From Bacteroidales bacterium UBA2295 (lineage in GTDB: Bacteria > Bacteroidota > Bacteroidia > Bacteroidales > Tenuifilaceae): a DNA stretch of 33,077 bases. Made by a program: the position numbers and the translations under genes. The first letter of the stretch is position 1. Each line of letters starts with the position of its first letter. Below are positions 26,087-33,077 of this stretch, in pieces. The notes beneath the pieces were generated by a model, which ran no database searches, had not been told where the DNA came from, and saw only the letters and a program-made list of their open reading frames with translations. The stretch lies in contig DDWD01000213.1 in assembly GCA_002345825.1 (NCBI GenBank), positions 1 to 33,077 of the forward strand, read 5' to 3'.

Positions 26087-27601
26087 TTAATGAACATGAC
26101 CAGAATGTGGATCGAGCGCACCCGCAGCTTGGGCTAGTTTAATAAGCATTGCACCCTTTGAAACTATCCGATCGCTTGACGCTAACCCATTAAGAATCTC
26201 GGTTTTGAGCCCATCGGTTGCCCCAATTTTCACCTCTTTCTTCTCGAAAAGTTCGGGCGTGATTTGCACAAAAACGAAGAAATAGCCCTGCTCCTCGAGC
26301 AATGCTGTATTAGGAACTGTGATAGCATTGGAATTTGAAAGTGTCTTTAGGTAGATCTCAACAAAACTACCAGGGACAAAATCAGCCCTATTGTCAATTT
26401 GAATGTAAACGGGAATTAAAAAATTATCTGGGTTAACTGATCTGCCATATGATAAAATCTTGCCGTTAAACTGTTTAATAGAGTATGTTTTTCCGTTGTG
26501 CAGCGTTTTAATACTTGCCGAGACAATTGTTCTCAATAGGGGAGCATACTTTTGTTGTACATCAGCATTTATAAGTAAACTACGGTTTTGTGAGATGATA
26601 AGTATTGGCTGACCGGCCTCAACGTATTGCCCATTTCGTGCAAAAATTTGCTTTACAAACCCATTAAAAGGTGACACTACACGCTGACCATCGGAGCTGA
26701 AATGCGTACTCATGTTATCAAAAAGAGCCTTTGCGTTGTTGTACTCATTTTTTGTAGCCAGTAGTTCTTTTTCAGGAATAATTTTATCCTTGAACAGCTC
26801 TGTCATCCTTTCATAATCTGCCTTCGTTTTCTCGTAGTTATTCTTTGCCTCAGCAAATTTTACGTTCCAACTATTCTCAGCCAATCCACTTCCTGATATT
26901 GTTAGCAATTGTTGATTTTTGCTCACAATTGTTCCCTCAAGCAATCCTTCCTCAACAATGCTTACAATTCCATTTGTTTTGGCTGTAATTATTACCTCAT
27001 CACCCTGATTAGGTTGAATTTGTGCAGCGGTTTTGATTATTTGTCCGAATGGTTCAACAAGTGGATTTTCAGTTGCAAAATCGATTTTCCACGACTGCTC
27101 CTTTGTAAAGCCAATGGCATTGGTTTGATGTGGAACTTGAGCTTCGGCCTGGTGAATGGCAGTGTGCTCATCCTGAGATACACGAATCCCTTTTACCTCA
27201 AGTTGATACTTGGCTCCACCTGTCTCAATATCAACTAAAATTTTCCCTAATCCTGCAACTTCTGGAGTTAAGCTAAAAAGATAAATTCCAGGTCGCTGAG
27301 GCTTTTCAGCTGTTTGTCGAATGCCGTTAGTACCAACAACGATACTAAAAGTAACTTTTCCATCCTGCAATGGTTTGAAATTTTTAAGATGTGTTAAGTG
27401 TACTAGGATAGATGAACTTTCACCAACCACAAATGGATCGGCCTCGGCAAACAGTTCGAATTTATCGCTGTAACCGGTTATAAGCACTTTCACATCTTCG
27501 TGTTCATGATCGTACTCCGATTCTACATCAACAGAGTTACTTCCACAGCCCAAAAGGGCAATGGCAAGGCCAATGCTTAGTATAAAAATGTAATTTTTCA
27601 T
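26087..27601 (-). CDS. RND periplasmic adaptor, lipoprotein with His-rich ends
   Basis: Membrane-fusion protein that joins the pump to the TolC-like channel. The start is the ATG at 27601 (the ORF runs 73 codons further back, but through sequence of another frame), giving 504 residues and a lipobox (MKNYIFILSIGLAIALLGCG). The mature N terminus is acidic and His-rich (EYDHEHEDV) and is followed by a YtkA-like beta domain of about 100 residues. The barrel-sandwich and hairpin region comes next (about 160-400; VSPFNGFVKQIFARNGQYVEAG). The C terminus ends DPHSGHVH. His-rich ends fit metal capture in the periplasm. It lies downstream of two small His-rich genes. Confidence 0.92.
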   Translation of the reverse strand: MKNYIFILSIGLAIALLGCGSNSVDVESEYDHEHEDVKVLITGYSDKFELFAEADPFVVGESSSILVHLTHLKNFKPLQDGKVTFSIVVGTNGIRQTAEKPQRPGIYLFSLTPEVAGLGKILVDIETGGAKYQLEVKGIRVSQDEHTAIHQAEAQVPHQTNAIGFTKEQSWKIDFATENPLVEPFGQIIKTAAQIQPNQGDEVIITAKTNGIVSIVEEGLLEGTIVSKNQQLLTISGSGLAENSWNVKFAEAKNNYEKTKADYERMTELFKDKIIPEKELLATKNEYNNAKALFDNMSTHFSSDGQRVVSPFNGFVKQIFARNGQYVEAGQPILIISQNRSLLINADVQQKYAPLLRTIVSASIKTLHNGKTYSIKQFNGKILSYGRSVNPDNFLIPVYIQIDNRADFVPGSFVEIYLKTLSNSNAITVPNTALLEEQGYFFVFVQITPELFEKKEVKIGATDGLKTEILNGLASSDRIVSKGAMLIKLAQAAGALDPHSGHVH

Positions 27602-27620
27602 TTTCGAAGAAGTTAACTGA

Positions 27621-27875
27621 TTAGTGCTTGTGTGTAGTTCCATCGGCATGATTGTGCTCATGAGTAGTTTCGGCTTCTTCGGCATGGTGAAGATTTGTAG
27701 AATCGGCTTCAACGGTAAACGACTCCTGTTTATGCATATGTGTGTCTGAACTAGAATTGTGACTATGTGTACAATCATCAGTGTGATTATGATCATCGGA
27801 ATTTTGGGTTGAACCACCACAGGCGGTTAATAATGTTATACTTAGAACTAGAAATGATAATTGAATAGTTTTCAT
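27621..27875 (-). CDS. Small His-rich lipoprotein
   Basis: 84 residues starting at ATG 27875 with a lipobox (LSITLLTAC, Cys19). The mature part is about 65 residues and holds many His in DHNHTDDCTHSH, HMHKQ, LHHAEEAETTHEHNHADGTTHKH-like runs, plus several Asp and Glu. No fold is apparent. The composition suggests a periplasmic metal sponge or chaperone for the pump 19 bases downstream. The ORF extends 15 codons upstream, but the lipobox spacing favours the internal ATG. It was not matched to a named family. Confidence 0.75.
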   Translation of the reverse strand: MKTIQLSFLVLSITLLTACGGSTQNSDDHNHTDDCTHSHNSSSDTHMHKQESFTVEADSTNLHHAEEAETTHEHNHADGTTHKH

Positions 27876-27978
27876 AGTTAAAAAAATTAAGGTGTAAGTT
27901 ATTGAATACAGAATATGCACACAGTTGACTTTAAGCCAGTGGTGCGAAATGGTTGGAAATTATGAGTTGGATTGTTAC

Positions 27979-28368
27979 CTAAGCTAGAGGAGGTCCCCTA
28001 AACGAAAAGGATTGGGGATATTCCTTTTCAATAAAAACGGATTGGGGAATGTTGATTGGCGTTTTGAGTAATGCGAATACGCCATACTGCTCGGCACAAT
28101 GCTCGCAAGTATCGAAATGAAAATCGGAATGGCTGCGTTTAAGTTCTTGCGAATAGACCTGTATTTGAGGCTTGTAGTTATCGAACTTAATATTTGAGAG
28201 AATGGTGCATGGCTGCACATCGTTGCTCTCGGCATCCTTGTGCTCATGCGAATGGCAGCAGGTCTGCACCTCGCCAGCCATGCTGTGGTGATGGTGCGGT
28301 ACGGCCTCGTGCAGCATCATCCCGCTAAGGATAAGCAGCGCGGCTAGCTTTACCAGTATTTTTGCCAT
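27979..28368 (-). CDS. His/Cys-rich secreted protein, possible metal sensor or chaperone
   Basis: About 129 residues from the ATG at 28368 (a GTG at 28377 could add three residues). An N-terminal membrane or signal segment (LAALLILSGMMLHEAVP) precedes HHHH, CCHSHEH and DTCEHCAEQYGV, a CxxC flanked by His. The C terminus ends SFRGPPLA, a motif I associate with a Bacteroidota family of small secreted proteins beside metal-efflux operons. It is the first gene of the operon, with a -7 box so close that the leader is only a few bases. The function is inferred from composition and place. Confidence 0.7.
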   Translation of the reverse strand: MAKILVKLAALLILSGMMLHEAVPHHHHSMAGEVQTCCHSHEHKDAESNDVQPCTILSNIKFDNYKPQIQVYSQELKRSHSDFHFDTCEHCAEQYGVFALLKTPINIPQSVFIEKEYPQSFSFRGPPLA

Positions 28369-28381
28369 TTTATTCACATCG

Positions 28382-28389
28382 CAAAGATA
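28382..28389 (-). promoter_or_regulatory. Probable -7 box of the metal-efflux operon
   Basis: Minus-strand TATCTTTG is a good TAnnTTTG match and ends 13 bases before the ATG of the His/Cys-rich gene, so the mRNA leader would be about 8 bases. No -33 TTTG was identified. The short leader leaves little room for a leader-based switch. Confidence 0.5.
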
Positions 28390-28676
28390 AGCAAAACTAA
28401 TTTTATGGGCACTACCAACTTTTGGGGATTTTGGTTGACCTACCTATTGCAGGTTGATGGTTATCGGTTGTCAGTCTCTAAAACCTTAGTTTGACGGGAG
28501 ATGTTAGACATTAAACGCTAAATCGCTAGGATGCAAAGGGATGGATAGTCGCGAAAGCCCACTCATCACCCCTCCTTCAAAATTCATAATTCGGTATTCA
28601 ACATTCAACACCTAGCTGAGGGCAGTATCCAATGGCAATTACATAGCAGTTTTACGGCTACAAATCATTTAAATGC

Positions 28677-28720
28677 AAACCTGCCTGTCGGCCATAGCCG
28701 TCAGGCTAAGATCATTTTCT
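28677..28720 (+). repeat. Dispersed palindromic repeat, copy D
   Basis: Stem CTGTCGGC, loop CATA, GCCGTCAG (28685-28704) has one mismatch and includes the core CCATAGCCGTCA (28692-28703). The tail CTAAGATCATTTTC matches that of copy B. Confidence 0.75.
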
Positions 28721-28760
28721 CAACAAACATAGGTGCTTCATAACTCTTTGGTTACTTATT

Positions 28761-28789
28761 CTTCCTTTCTCCTTAGATGAGAAAGGAAG
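28761..28789. repeat. Perfect 11-bp hairpin
   Basis: CTTCCTTTCTC and GAGAAAGGAAG enclose a 7-base loop CTTAGAT. There is no gene immediately upstream whose terminator this would be, and no T tract. Confidence 0.7.
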
Positions 28790-28857
28790 CACAGAATCAT
28801 GGCAAAACCATGCTGCCACCCGCCCTGCCAAATAGTAAGCCCCACGGCGACGTAAGC

Positions 28858-28952
28858 GATTTGGAACGTAGCGAGGCAATCATTATCCCCAGCATTCACT
28901 ATTTTGCAACGGCTTATAATCCTTGTTGCTTTCATCCAACGCGTTCCAAATC
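28858..28952. repeat. Long-range inverted repeat, 11-bp arms
   Basis: GATTTGGAACG (28858-28868) and CGTTCCAAATC (28942-28952) are perfect inverse copies separated by 73 bases. A structured transcript or a cruciform is possible. Confidence 0.6.
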
Positions 28953-28982
28953 AAACGCAAGCGCCTTCGCACGCGGGGCTAA

Positions 28983-29003
28983 TCTCGTCAGTTCCTGACG
29001 AGA
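28983..29003. repeat. Perfect 9-bp hairpin
   Basis: TCTCGTCAG, loop TTC, CTGACGAGA. It is GC-balanced and has no T tract, so a simple terminator is unlikely. Confidence 0.7.
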
Positions 29004-29171
29004 GCATTCCCTTCACCGCTGCCGCCGTTTTGCCTTCCCACCGCACCTCGCTCATAGCCAGATGCTAGCATTCTCTAGGCTATTCCACCTTGATTTTTTT
29101 TGCCTTTTAGATTGCTTTTCGATTAAAAATAGTGGTATGATCCTTAATTTCAATCCATAAACATCCTTAGC

Positions 29172-29202
29172 TTTACGGCTATGGCCTGTCGGCAGACAGG
29201 GG
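29172..29202 (-). repeat. Dispersed palindromic repeat, copy E
   Basis: The minus strand has CCATAGCCGTAA, the core with one change, next to CTGTC, loop GGCA, GACAG. It is inverted relative to copy D about 500 bases away. Confidence 0.65.
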
Positions 29203-29580
29203 CACAAAAGCGCGAAAGACCACTCGTTCCTTTTTTGAGTATTTGCCTTGCGGCAAATGCGAAAAAAACTCTGTGGGCTCTGTGTCGCCTCAAGTTATAT
29301 CCATTGCTATCCATTATTCTTATAACCATTCCCAACGGCAAGCAATGTTCGGGTTCTTAATATATTTCTCCGTGTTAGAAATCATTTAAAGGCGAAGACG
29401 CTAGGACGCAAAGGCTGATTGGGTGGTTGATTGATAGCTTGATTGCTTGCCTCGTAAGAGCGGCGTTTTTTGCCGTGACTATGTCTCGAAAACCGACGTT
29501 TTTGGGCGGTTGACGAGATGACGAGGGGTGATTGGATTATCGCCTAACTAACTGCTTTTATAACAGGTAGGGATGGCAGG

Positions 29581-29638
29581 TTTTCCGTCTTCCCTCTTCC
29601 GTCTTCTTTCTTCTGTCTTCTGTCTTCCGTCTTCCCTC
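29581..29638. repeat. Degenerate TCTTCYG pyrimidine-tract repeat
   Basis: Short units of the kind TCTTCCG, TCTTCTG and TCTTTCT repeat about eight times on the plus strand. A related pair of arms occurs at 30516-30582. Confidence 0.65.
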
Positions 29639-29771
29639 GTTATCCTGCCAAAGTACGGCAGTCTCCCGAGGCAGGCGTCTTTCGACTTTCTGACTATCAA
29701 AACTCAACTGGTTCCCTACCACCAAAATCTAACAATGTTTAGGAAAATGATGCTACGCAATATACCATAAA

Positions 29772-30437
29772 CTAAAATGCCCAACCCAAATTCAACTCGA
29801 TATGCCAGACCGAAATGTGCAAGGGCAGTGGTGCCAACTCGGAAAAGAAACTTGTGCTATTCTCGTTGTAAAAACTTTTTGGATTGAAACATAATCCTAT
29901 ACCAAAATTTGGTTCAAGGATAAAGTGTCCAAATATAAAGGTGTATCCGGCTGAAATTCCCCCACCAAGAAATATCCCATTCTTATCAATGGGAACGTTC
30001 TCGGAGTATCCATTCTCCTGGGTATATACTCGCTTGGTAAGCACTCGGTGCCCATACATTGCATCGGCAAATGCGGCAATAAATAATCCTTTAGGTAAAA
30101 CATTCACGGGTTGGGACTTATAATAAAGTTTATAACCTGCCCGCAGGCCTGTTTTTCGAATTATATCGTAGGATGTTTCGCTTTGTTCAGCGGTATAGTC
30201 TGGCAAATTATCGCTTATAACCTGCGTGTTGTGGATAAACCCAAGTTTAAACACACCCTTGGGGTTTACCGAAAACTCAGCACTAACATTTGTTCCTATA
30301 CCATATCTATCAGCATATAAAGTGCTCCGTATGGGCACTACCACATCGGCACGCAACGACCATTGCGCAAACCCTGAAAAGCTAAGAGTAAATAGCAATA
30401 CGTTACTAAGGAATATGTATTTACAAGTAATTCTCAT
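29772..30437 (-). CDS. Outer-membrane beta-barrel-like protein, 221 residues
   Basis: No named family was recognised beyond the general outer-membrane type. A signal peptide (ITCKYIFLSNVLLFTLSFSG, cleavage near GFAQ) is followed by amphipathic strands such as WSLRADVVVPIRSTLYADRY, GVFKLGFIHNTQVIS and GLRAGYKLYYKSQPV. The C terminus WHIELNLGWAF ends in Phe, as expected of a barrel assembled by the BAM machinery. At 221 residues it fits an 8- or 10-stranded barrel. A purine/pyrimidine-rich inverted repeat lies upstream. It is in the same direction as the next gene, but 226 bases separate them. Confidence 0.75.
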   Translation of the reverse strand: MRITCKYIFLSNVLLFTLSFSGFAQWSLRADVVVPIRSTLYADRYGIGTNVSAEFSVNPKGVFKLGFIHNTQVISDNLPDYTAEQSETSYDIIRKTGLRAGYKLYYKSQPVNVLPKGLFIAAFADAMYGHRVLTKRVYTQENGYSENVPIDKNGIFLGGGISAGYTFIFGHFILEPNFGIGLCFNPKSFYNENSTSFFSELAPLPLHISVWHIELNLGWAF

Positions 30438-30515
30438 CGCTCTTGGTTTTGGGTTTGCTTAGGAGAAAATAATAAAAGTGGTACTACTGCAATTTTAGTG
30501 GAATGATTTTAGGGT

Positions 30516-30582
30516 TGGAAGACCGAAGACCGAAGTTAGAAGGTTGAAGCATGTTAATTCTGTCTTCTGACTTCTGTCTTCA
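30516..30582. repeat. Inverted GAAGACC/GTCTTC repeat
   Basis: GAAGACCGAAGACCGAAG-type sequence on the left faces TGTCTTCTGACTTCTGTCTTC-type sequence on the right, with imperfect pairing around a 10-20 base centre. It lies in the 226-base spacer between two outer-membrane protein genes. Confidence 0.6.
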
Positions 30583-30663
30583 AACCCAAACCAAAGATTT
30601 AGTTTGCTCTAATTTACATAGTTTCCACGAAATTGGTAGTAGAACCATCAAAGTAAATGCCGC

Positions 30664-32031
30664 TTAAAAGCTTAGCCTGAAATTGGCTATGGTATTACCA
30701 ATGCGAGGATCGTTGGTTTTGGGCAAATAGTTAGCATTTACCGCTCCCATAACTCCCATAGGATTTAGCTGAAAGCTAAAGTTTGAGGCCTGCGACGACT
30801 TTTCATTTCTATTTCCCCCTCTTAAAACCCAATCCGAAAGGAAAAAACCTCCGGTGGCTCCTATGGCTGTAAGCCAAAGGGTGCCTGTTTCCTCAGCCTC
30901 GGTTAGTACAGCAAACCCAGCACCTATTAAACCTCCTGCGAAAGTTCCCAAAGGGATAAGGTTACCCTCTTGACGTGAATAATCGTAACTCTTAGTTTTA
31001 TATATTCCGTATGCCAAACCACCTGTTGCGCCAGCAGTTAGCATACCTATGATTGCTCTATCGTTATTTGTATCAAATGTCTCCATAAATACACCTCCCC
31101 AGTAAGTGCCTAGGGCTCCAGTTGTGCTAATAATGGTGGCGTCGCCATGGGTTATGGGCTGCTTTTTATATAAATAATTTGCGCCCACTATCCCCCCAAC
31201 CGAGCCCGCAAGGGTGGTTAAGCCGTAAAGCCTAACCTCTTCGCTTTCGGAAATAATAAAAGGAATTGCTGCTCCGTAAGCCGCTCCCCAGAGGCTACCC
31301 GCGCCTACTATGCTTGCGTATCCCCATGAGGATTTATGCTTCTTTGCAAGCGAAAATGTTACCAAGCTCTCGGTTATGCTCATTGCGGTTGTAAAACCTA
31401 AAATGCTCTCAAAATCATTATTATCGCCCAGTAGCATCATATTTAATGAAAGACCGTGCACTAGCCCACTGGCTGCTCCCACAGTGTAAGCTCTCTCCAT
31501 ACCATCAGTAATATCATGCTTGTTGGTAGCCAAAAGAGGGACAAAGAAACCAGCACCCCCAATAAGCATGTACGATGCCGTGTAGGCTTTGAAATCGTCT
31601 GCCTTTAGAGCAGTAGGAACGGCCCAACTATAGTAGCCAAGCGAAAATGCCGAGGAGGAAAATATTAGCCTACGACGAGCTTCTTGGCTAGGGTTGTCAT
31701 TTGCCTGAACCTCTTGTGGATCTGAACTAATCCCTAATTCTTCACAGATTTGCTGAATATCCGCTTCGGTAAGCGGTATCTTATCTACCTTAAATATTCC
31801 ATCCTCCTTATAAACCACATTCAGTTCCAAACCCTTGTCGGTTTGCTGGAGCGTTGCCTGCTGAAAATCGTTGTAAGATTTGAGCTTAGCAACCTTCGAT
31901 GCCATACGGGCATCAATGGTAGTTATGCCTTCGCAAAAAGGAACTAGATCTTGCCCAAGGGTTAAATAGGAAATGCTTAGGAGAAAAATAACAACCAGTA
32001 ACTTTACTGTATAAAATGGGTGCGTATTCAT
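30664..32031 (-). CDS. Secreted Gly-zipper repeat protein, 455 residues
   Basis: No family was recognised. After a signal segment (about 8-26, LLVVIFLLSISYLTLGQ) comes a soluble domain of about 95 residues. From about residue 123 to 404 there are roughly ten hydrophobic, Gly/Ala-rich segments some 28-32 residues apart, for example ASIVGAGSLWGAAYGAAIPF, TLAGSVGGIVGANYL, MLTAGATGGLAYGIY and GTFAGGLIGAGFAVL. Acidic or polar turns separate them. The tail SFQLNPMGVMGAVNANYLPK ends in NTIANFRLSF with a final Phe, like an outer-membrane sorting signal. Helical hairpins with such a tail are unusual. A -7 box lies about 40 bases upstream. Confidence 0.7.
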   Translation of the reverse strand: MNTHPFYTVKLLVVIFLLSISYLTLGQDLVPFCEGITTIDARMASKVAKLKSYNDFQQATLQQTDKGLELNVVYKEDGIFKVDKIPLTEADIQQICEELGISSDPQEVQANDNPSQEARRRLIFSSSAFSLGYYSWAVPTALKADDFKAYTASYMLIGGAGFFVPLLATNKHDITDGMERAYTVGAASGLVHGLSLNMMLLGDNNDFESILGFTTAMSITESLVTFSLAKKHKSSWGYASIVGAGSLWGAAYGAAIPFIISESEEVRLYGLTTLAGSVGGIVGANYLYKKQPITHGDATIISTTGALGTYWGGVFMETFDTNNDRAIIGMLTAGATGGLAYGIYKTKSYDYSRQEGNLIPLGTFAGGLIGAGFAVLTEAEETGTLWLTAIGATGGFFLSDWVLRGGNRNEKSSQASNFSFQLNPMGVMGAVNANYLPKTNDPRIGNTIANFRLSF

Positions 32032-32507
32032 AGGTCAAAAATTTAAGTTCAACTTCGATATTTAGCTTAAACAAATATAAGTCGATAATTCTGCATTGTA
32101 AAAACGGAAATGTTCCTTAGGTAGATTTTGTTTATTGAATGGTAGGCAAATGAGATGCTCTAGGGAAGAATATAAACCAATTAATTGCATACCACACAAC
32201 TCTTACACTATGATTTTGCGCTTTATGCAAATTATATTTATTGGAATTTTAAAAAATGAAACATCCTTGATGCAGGCTATAACTCACACAGCTTGTCCCG
32301 ATACATCGGGAACCATATCTAATAATGGATGTTCTCTGCCTTACTGCGTGGGGAGACAGAGAAATGTATAAAAAGACGGTGATATCGACGTGAAATTACT
32401 CTAAAGCGAAAGGTAAACTGTTTCCCTCCTCAAATAAGGAATTTTAAAGATCCGTGCAGATGAAATCATCAATAAATAAGGACTATTGAAATGTGGCCAA
32501 TAAAGAG
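32032..32507. other. Gene-free spacer before the sigma-54 activator
   Basis: 476 bases with the promoter of the Gly-zipper gene at the left and a perfect 7-bp palindrome TCCCGAT/ATCGGGA with a 2-base centre (32296-32311). Nothing else of note was seen. A plus-strand frame from 32135 is not supported by composition or family features. Confidence 0.6.
32072..32079 (-). promoter_or_regulatory. Probable -7 box of the Gly-zipper gene
   Basis: Minus-strand TATATTTG fits TAnnTTTG, about 40 bases before the ATG at 32031. A TTTT run 20 bases upstream stands in for the -33 box. Confidence 0.45.
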
Positions 32508-33077
32508 TTATAGCTGCAATCCGTACTGCTTCATCTTGTTGTAAAGGGTTTTTCGATCGATATTTAGCAACGATGCTGCCTTGCTCTTGTTGTAACGAAC
32601 CTTCTGGAGCGTAGAAAGGATAAGCTCCCGTTCGGCCATCTCTTTTAAATCTTTCAGGTTCTCGGGTTGCTGCTGATTGCTTGTAAGTTCACTCTGTCGA
32701 CGCAGCTTGCTCGAGACAATTTCAGCGGGCAAACTTTTGGTTCCCACAATACTTCCCTGCTCAACCAGCACGGCTCGTCGAATCACGTTACGCAGCTCAC
32801 GGATATTGCCTGGCCAGCTATAATGGCTAAACACATCCAAAACCTCGGGGCTAAAGCCCTTTATGCTCTTGCCCATCTCGGAATTGGCTTGTTCCAAAAA
32901 GAAATCAGCAAACTGAGGTAAATCCTCAATCCTCTCGCTAAGTGGGGCCACAATAATGGAAAATTCATTTAGCCTATGGTACAGATCTTCACGAAATTTC
33001 CCTTGCTTAACCGCCTCCTGCAAATCATCGTTGGTGGCCACAATAATGCGTACATCAACCTTAACCTCACGATTGCT
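32508..33077 (-). CDS. NtrC-type sigma-54 activator, C-terminal part (5' end outside window)
   Basis: Only the last 189 codons are visible and the frame stays open to the edge, so the GTG at 33041 is not the start. The piece begins in the AAA+ domain with VDVRIIVATNDDLQEAV (sensor I region), then FREDLYHRL (arginine-finger segment), EDLPQFADFFLEQANSEM and WPGNIRELRNVIRRAV. It ends in a Fis-type helix-turn-helix, TLQKVRYNKSKAASLLNIDR then KTLYNKMKQYGLQL. These parts are intact and typical of bacterial enhancer-binding proteins. Receiver and GAFTGA segments would lie outside, so whether this is a response regulator cannot be told. Confidence 0.93.
   Translation of the reverse strand, partial: SNREVKVDVRIIVATNDDLQEAVKQGKFREDLYHRLNEFSIIVAPLSERIEDLPQFADFFLEQANSEMGKSIKGFSPEVLDVFSHYSWPGNIRELRNVIRRAVLVEQGSIVGTKSLPAEIVSSKLRRQSELTSNQQQPENLKDLKEMAERELILSTLQKVRYNKSKAASLLNIDRKTLYNKMKQYGLQL

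Larger units (their letters stand above)
28378..29771. other. Gene-free, repeat- and hairpin-rich region
   Basis: No supportable gene lies in about 1.4 kb. It contains dispersed-repeat copies D and E, several perfect hairpins from 28761 to 29003, and scattered pieces of the common Bacteroidota filler CGCTAGGAYGCAAAGG (about 28525 and 29399). It also has GCGAAAGMCCACTC (about 28552 and 29212) and a TCTTCYG tract at 29581-29638. Base use differs from flanking genes. It may be a landing site for mobile DNA or hold non-coding RNA. Confidence 0.7.

Noticed and set aside
27602..27820. Upstream extension of the RND adaptor
   Set aside because: The 73 extra codons lie inside the His-rich lipoprotein gene in another frame, while the internal ATG gives a proper lipobox signal peptide.
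28777..28998. Plus-strand reading frame of 73 codons
   Set aside because: It runs through three perfect palindromes and has no family-like features. Structured non-coding DNA explains it better, though a tiny gene cannot be excluded.
32135..32371. Plus-strand 78-codon frame in the spacer
   Set aside because: It has no signal, domain or promoter, and spans a palindrome. It is likely a chance frame.

Overview
The window reads as a chromosome segment of an anaerobic member of the Bacteroidota, probably Bacteroidales or Marinilabiliales. The evidence is gene content (TonB-dependent receptor, Na+-pumping methylmalonyl-CoA decarboxylase, many Gln-terminated signal peptides and lipoproteins), -7 boxes of the TAnnTTTG type, A-rich sequence before start codons in place of regular Shine-Dalgarno sites, and low to moderate G+C. 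The organism is inferred from family content only.

Layout: 1-3.3 kb is housekeeping: the 5' part of metG (minus), an S66 LD-carboxypeptidase (plus) and cysS (minus). 3.6-8.5 kb (plus) is a three-gene envelope signalling cassette: a TonB-dependent receptor, a YfiR-like periplasmic protein and a methyl-accepting chemotaxis protein whose last five residues fit a CheR/CheB tether. A bidirectional terminator separates it from nth. 9.2-13.3 kb (minus) is a compact operon in the order methylmalonyl-CoA epimerase, carboxyltransferase, small membrane subunit, biotin carrier, Na+-pump beta subunit, closed by a strong terminator. It matches the propionate-forming branch of the succinate pathway. tcdA is divergent from it. 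14.3-18.8 kb (minus) has an S9 peptidase lipoprotein and two secreted proteins of unknown function.

18.8-19.6 kb is gene-free and holds a cluster of hairpins, including a perfect-armed three-way-junction candidate, bracketed by two inverted copies of a dispersed palindromic repeat. 19.6-20.4 kb carries a short CDF-like metal transporter with a Cys-substituted predicted metal site, followed by a mini winged-helix protein. 20.5-21.7 kb is an AAA/DUF4143-type ATPase with a promoter bracketed by an inverted repeat. 21.8-28.4 kb (minus) is a heavy-metal efflux operon: two His-rich small secreted proteins, RND adaptor, HME-type RND pump and TolC-like channel.

28.4-29.8 kb is a 1.4 kb gene-free, hairpin-rich stretch with further copies of the dispersed repeat. 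29.8-32.0 kb (minus) has a beta-barrel-like outer-membrane protein and an unusual secreted Gly-zipper protein. The window ends inside an NtrC-type sigma-54 activator (minus). No tRNA, rRNA, CRISPR array, transposase or phage gene was found.

Most distinctive are the receptor-YfiR-chemoreceptor cassette, the soft-metal CDF variant and the structured repeat DNA.
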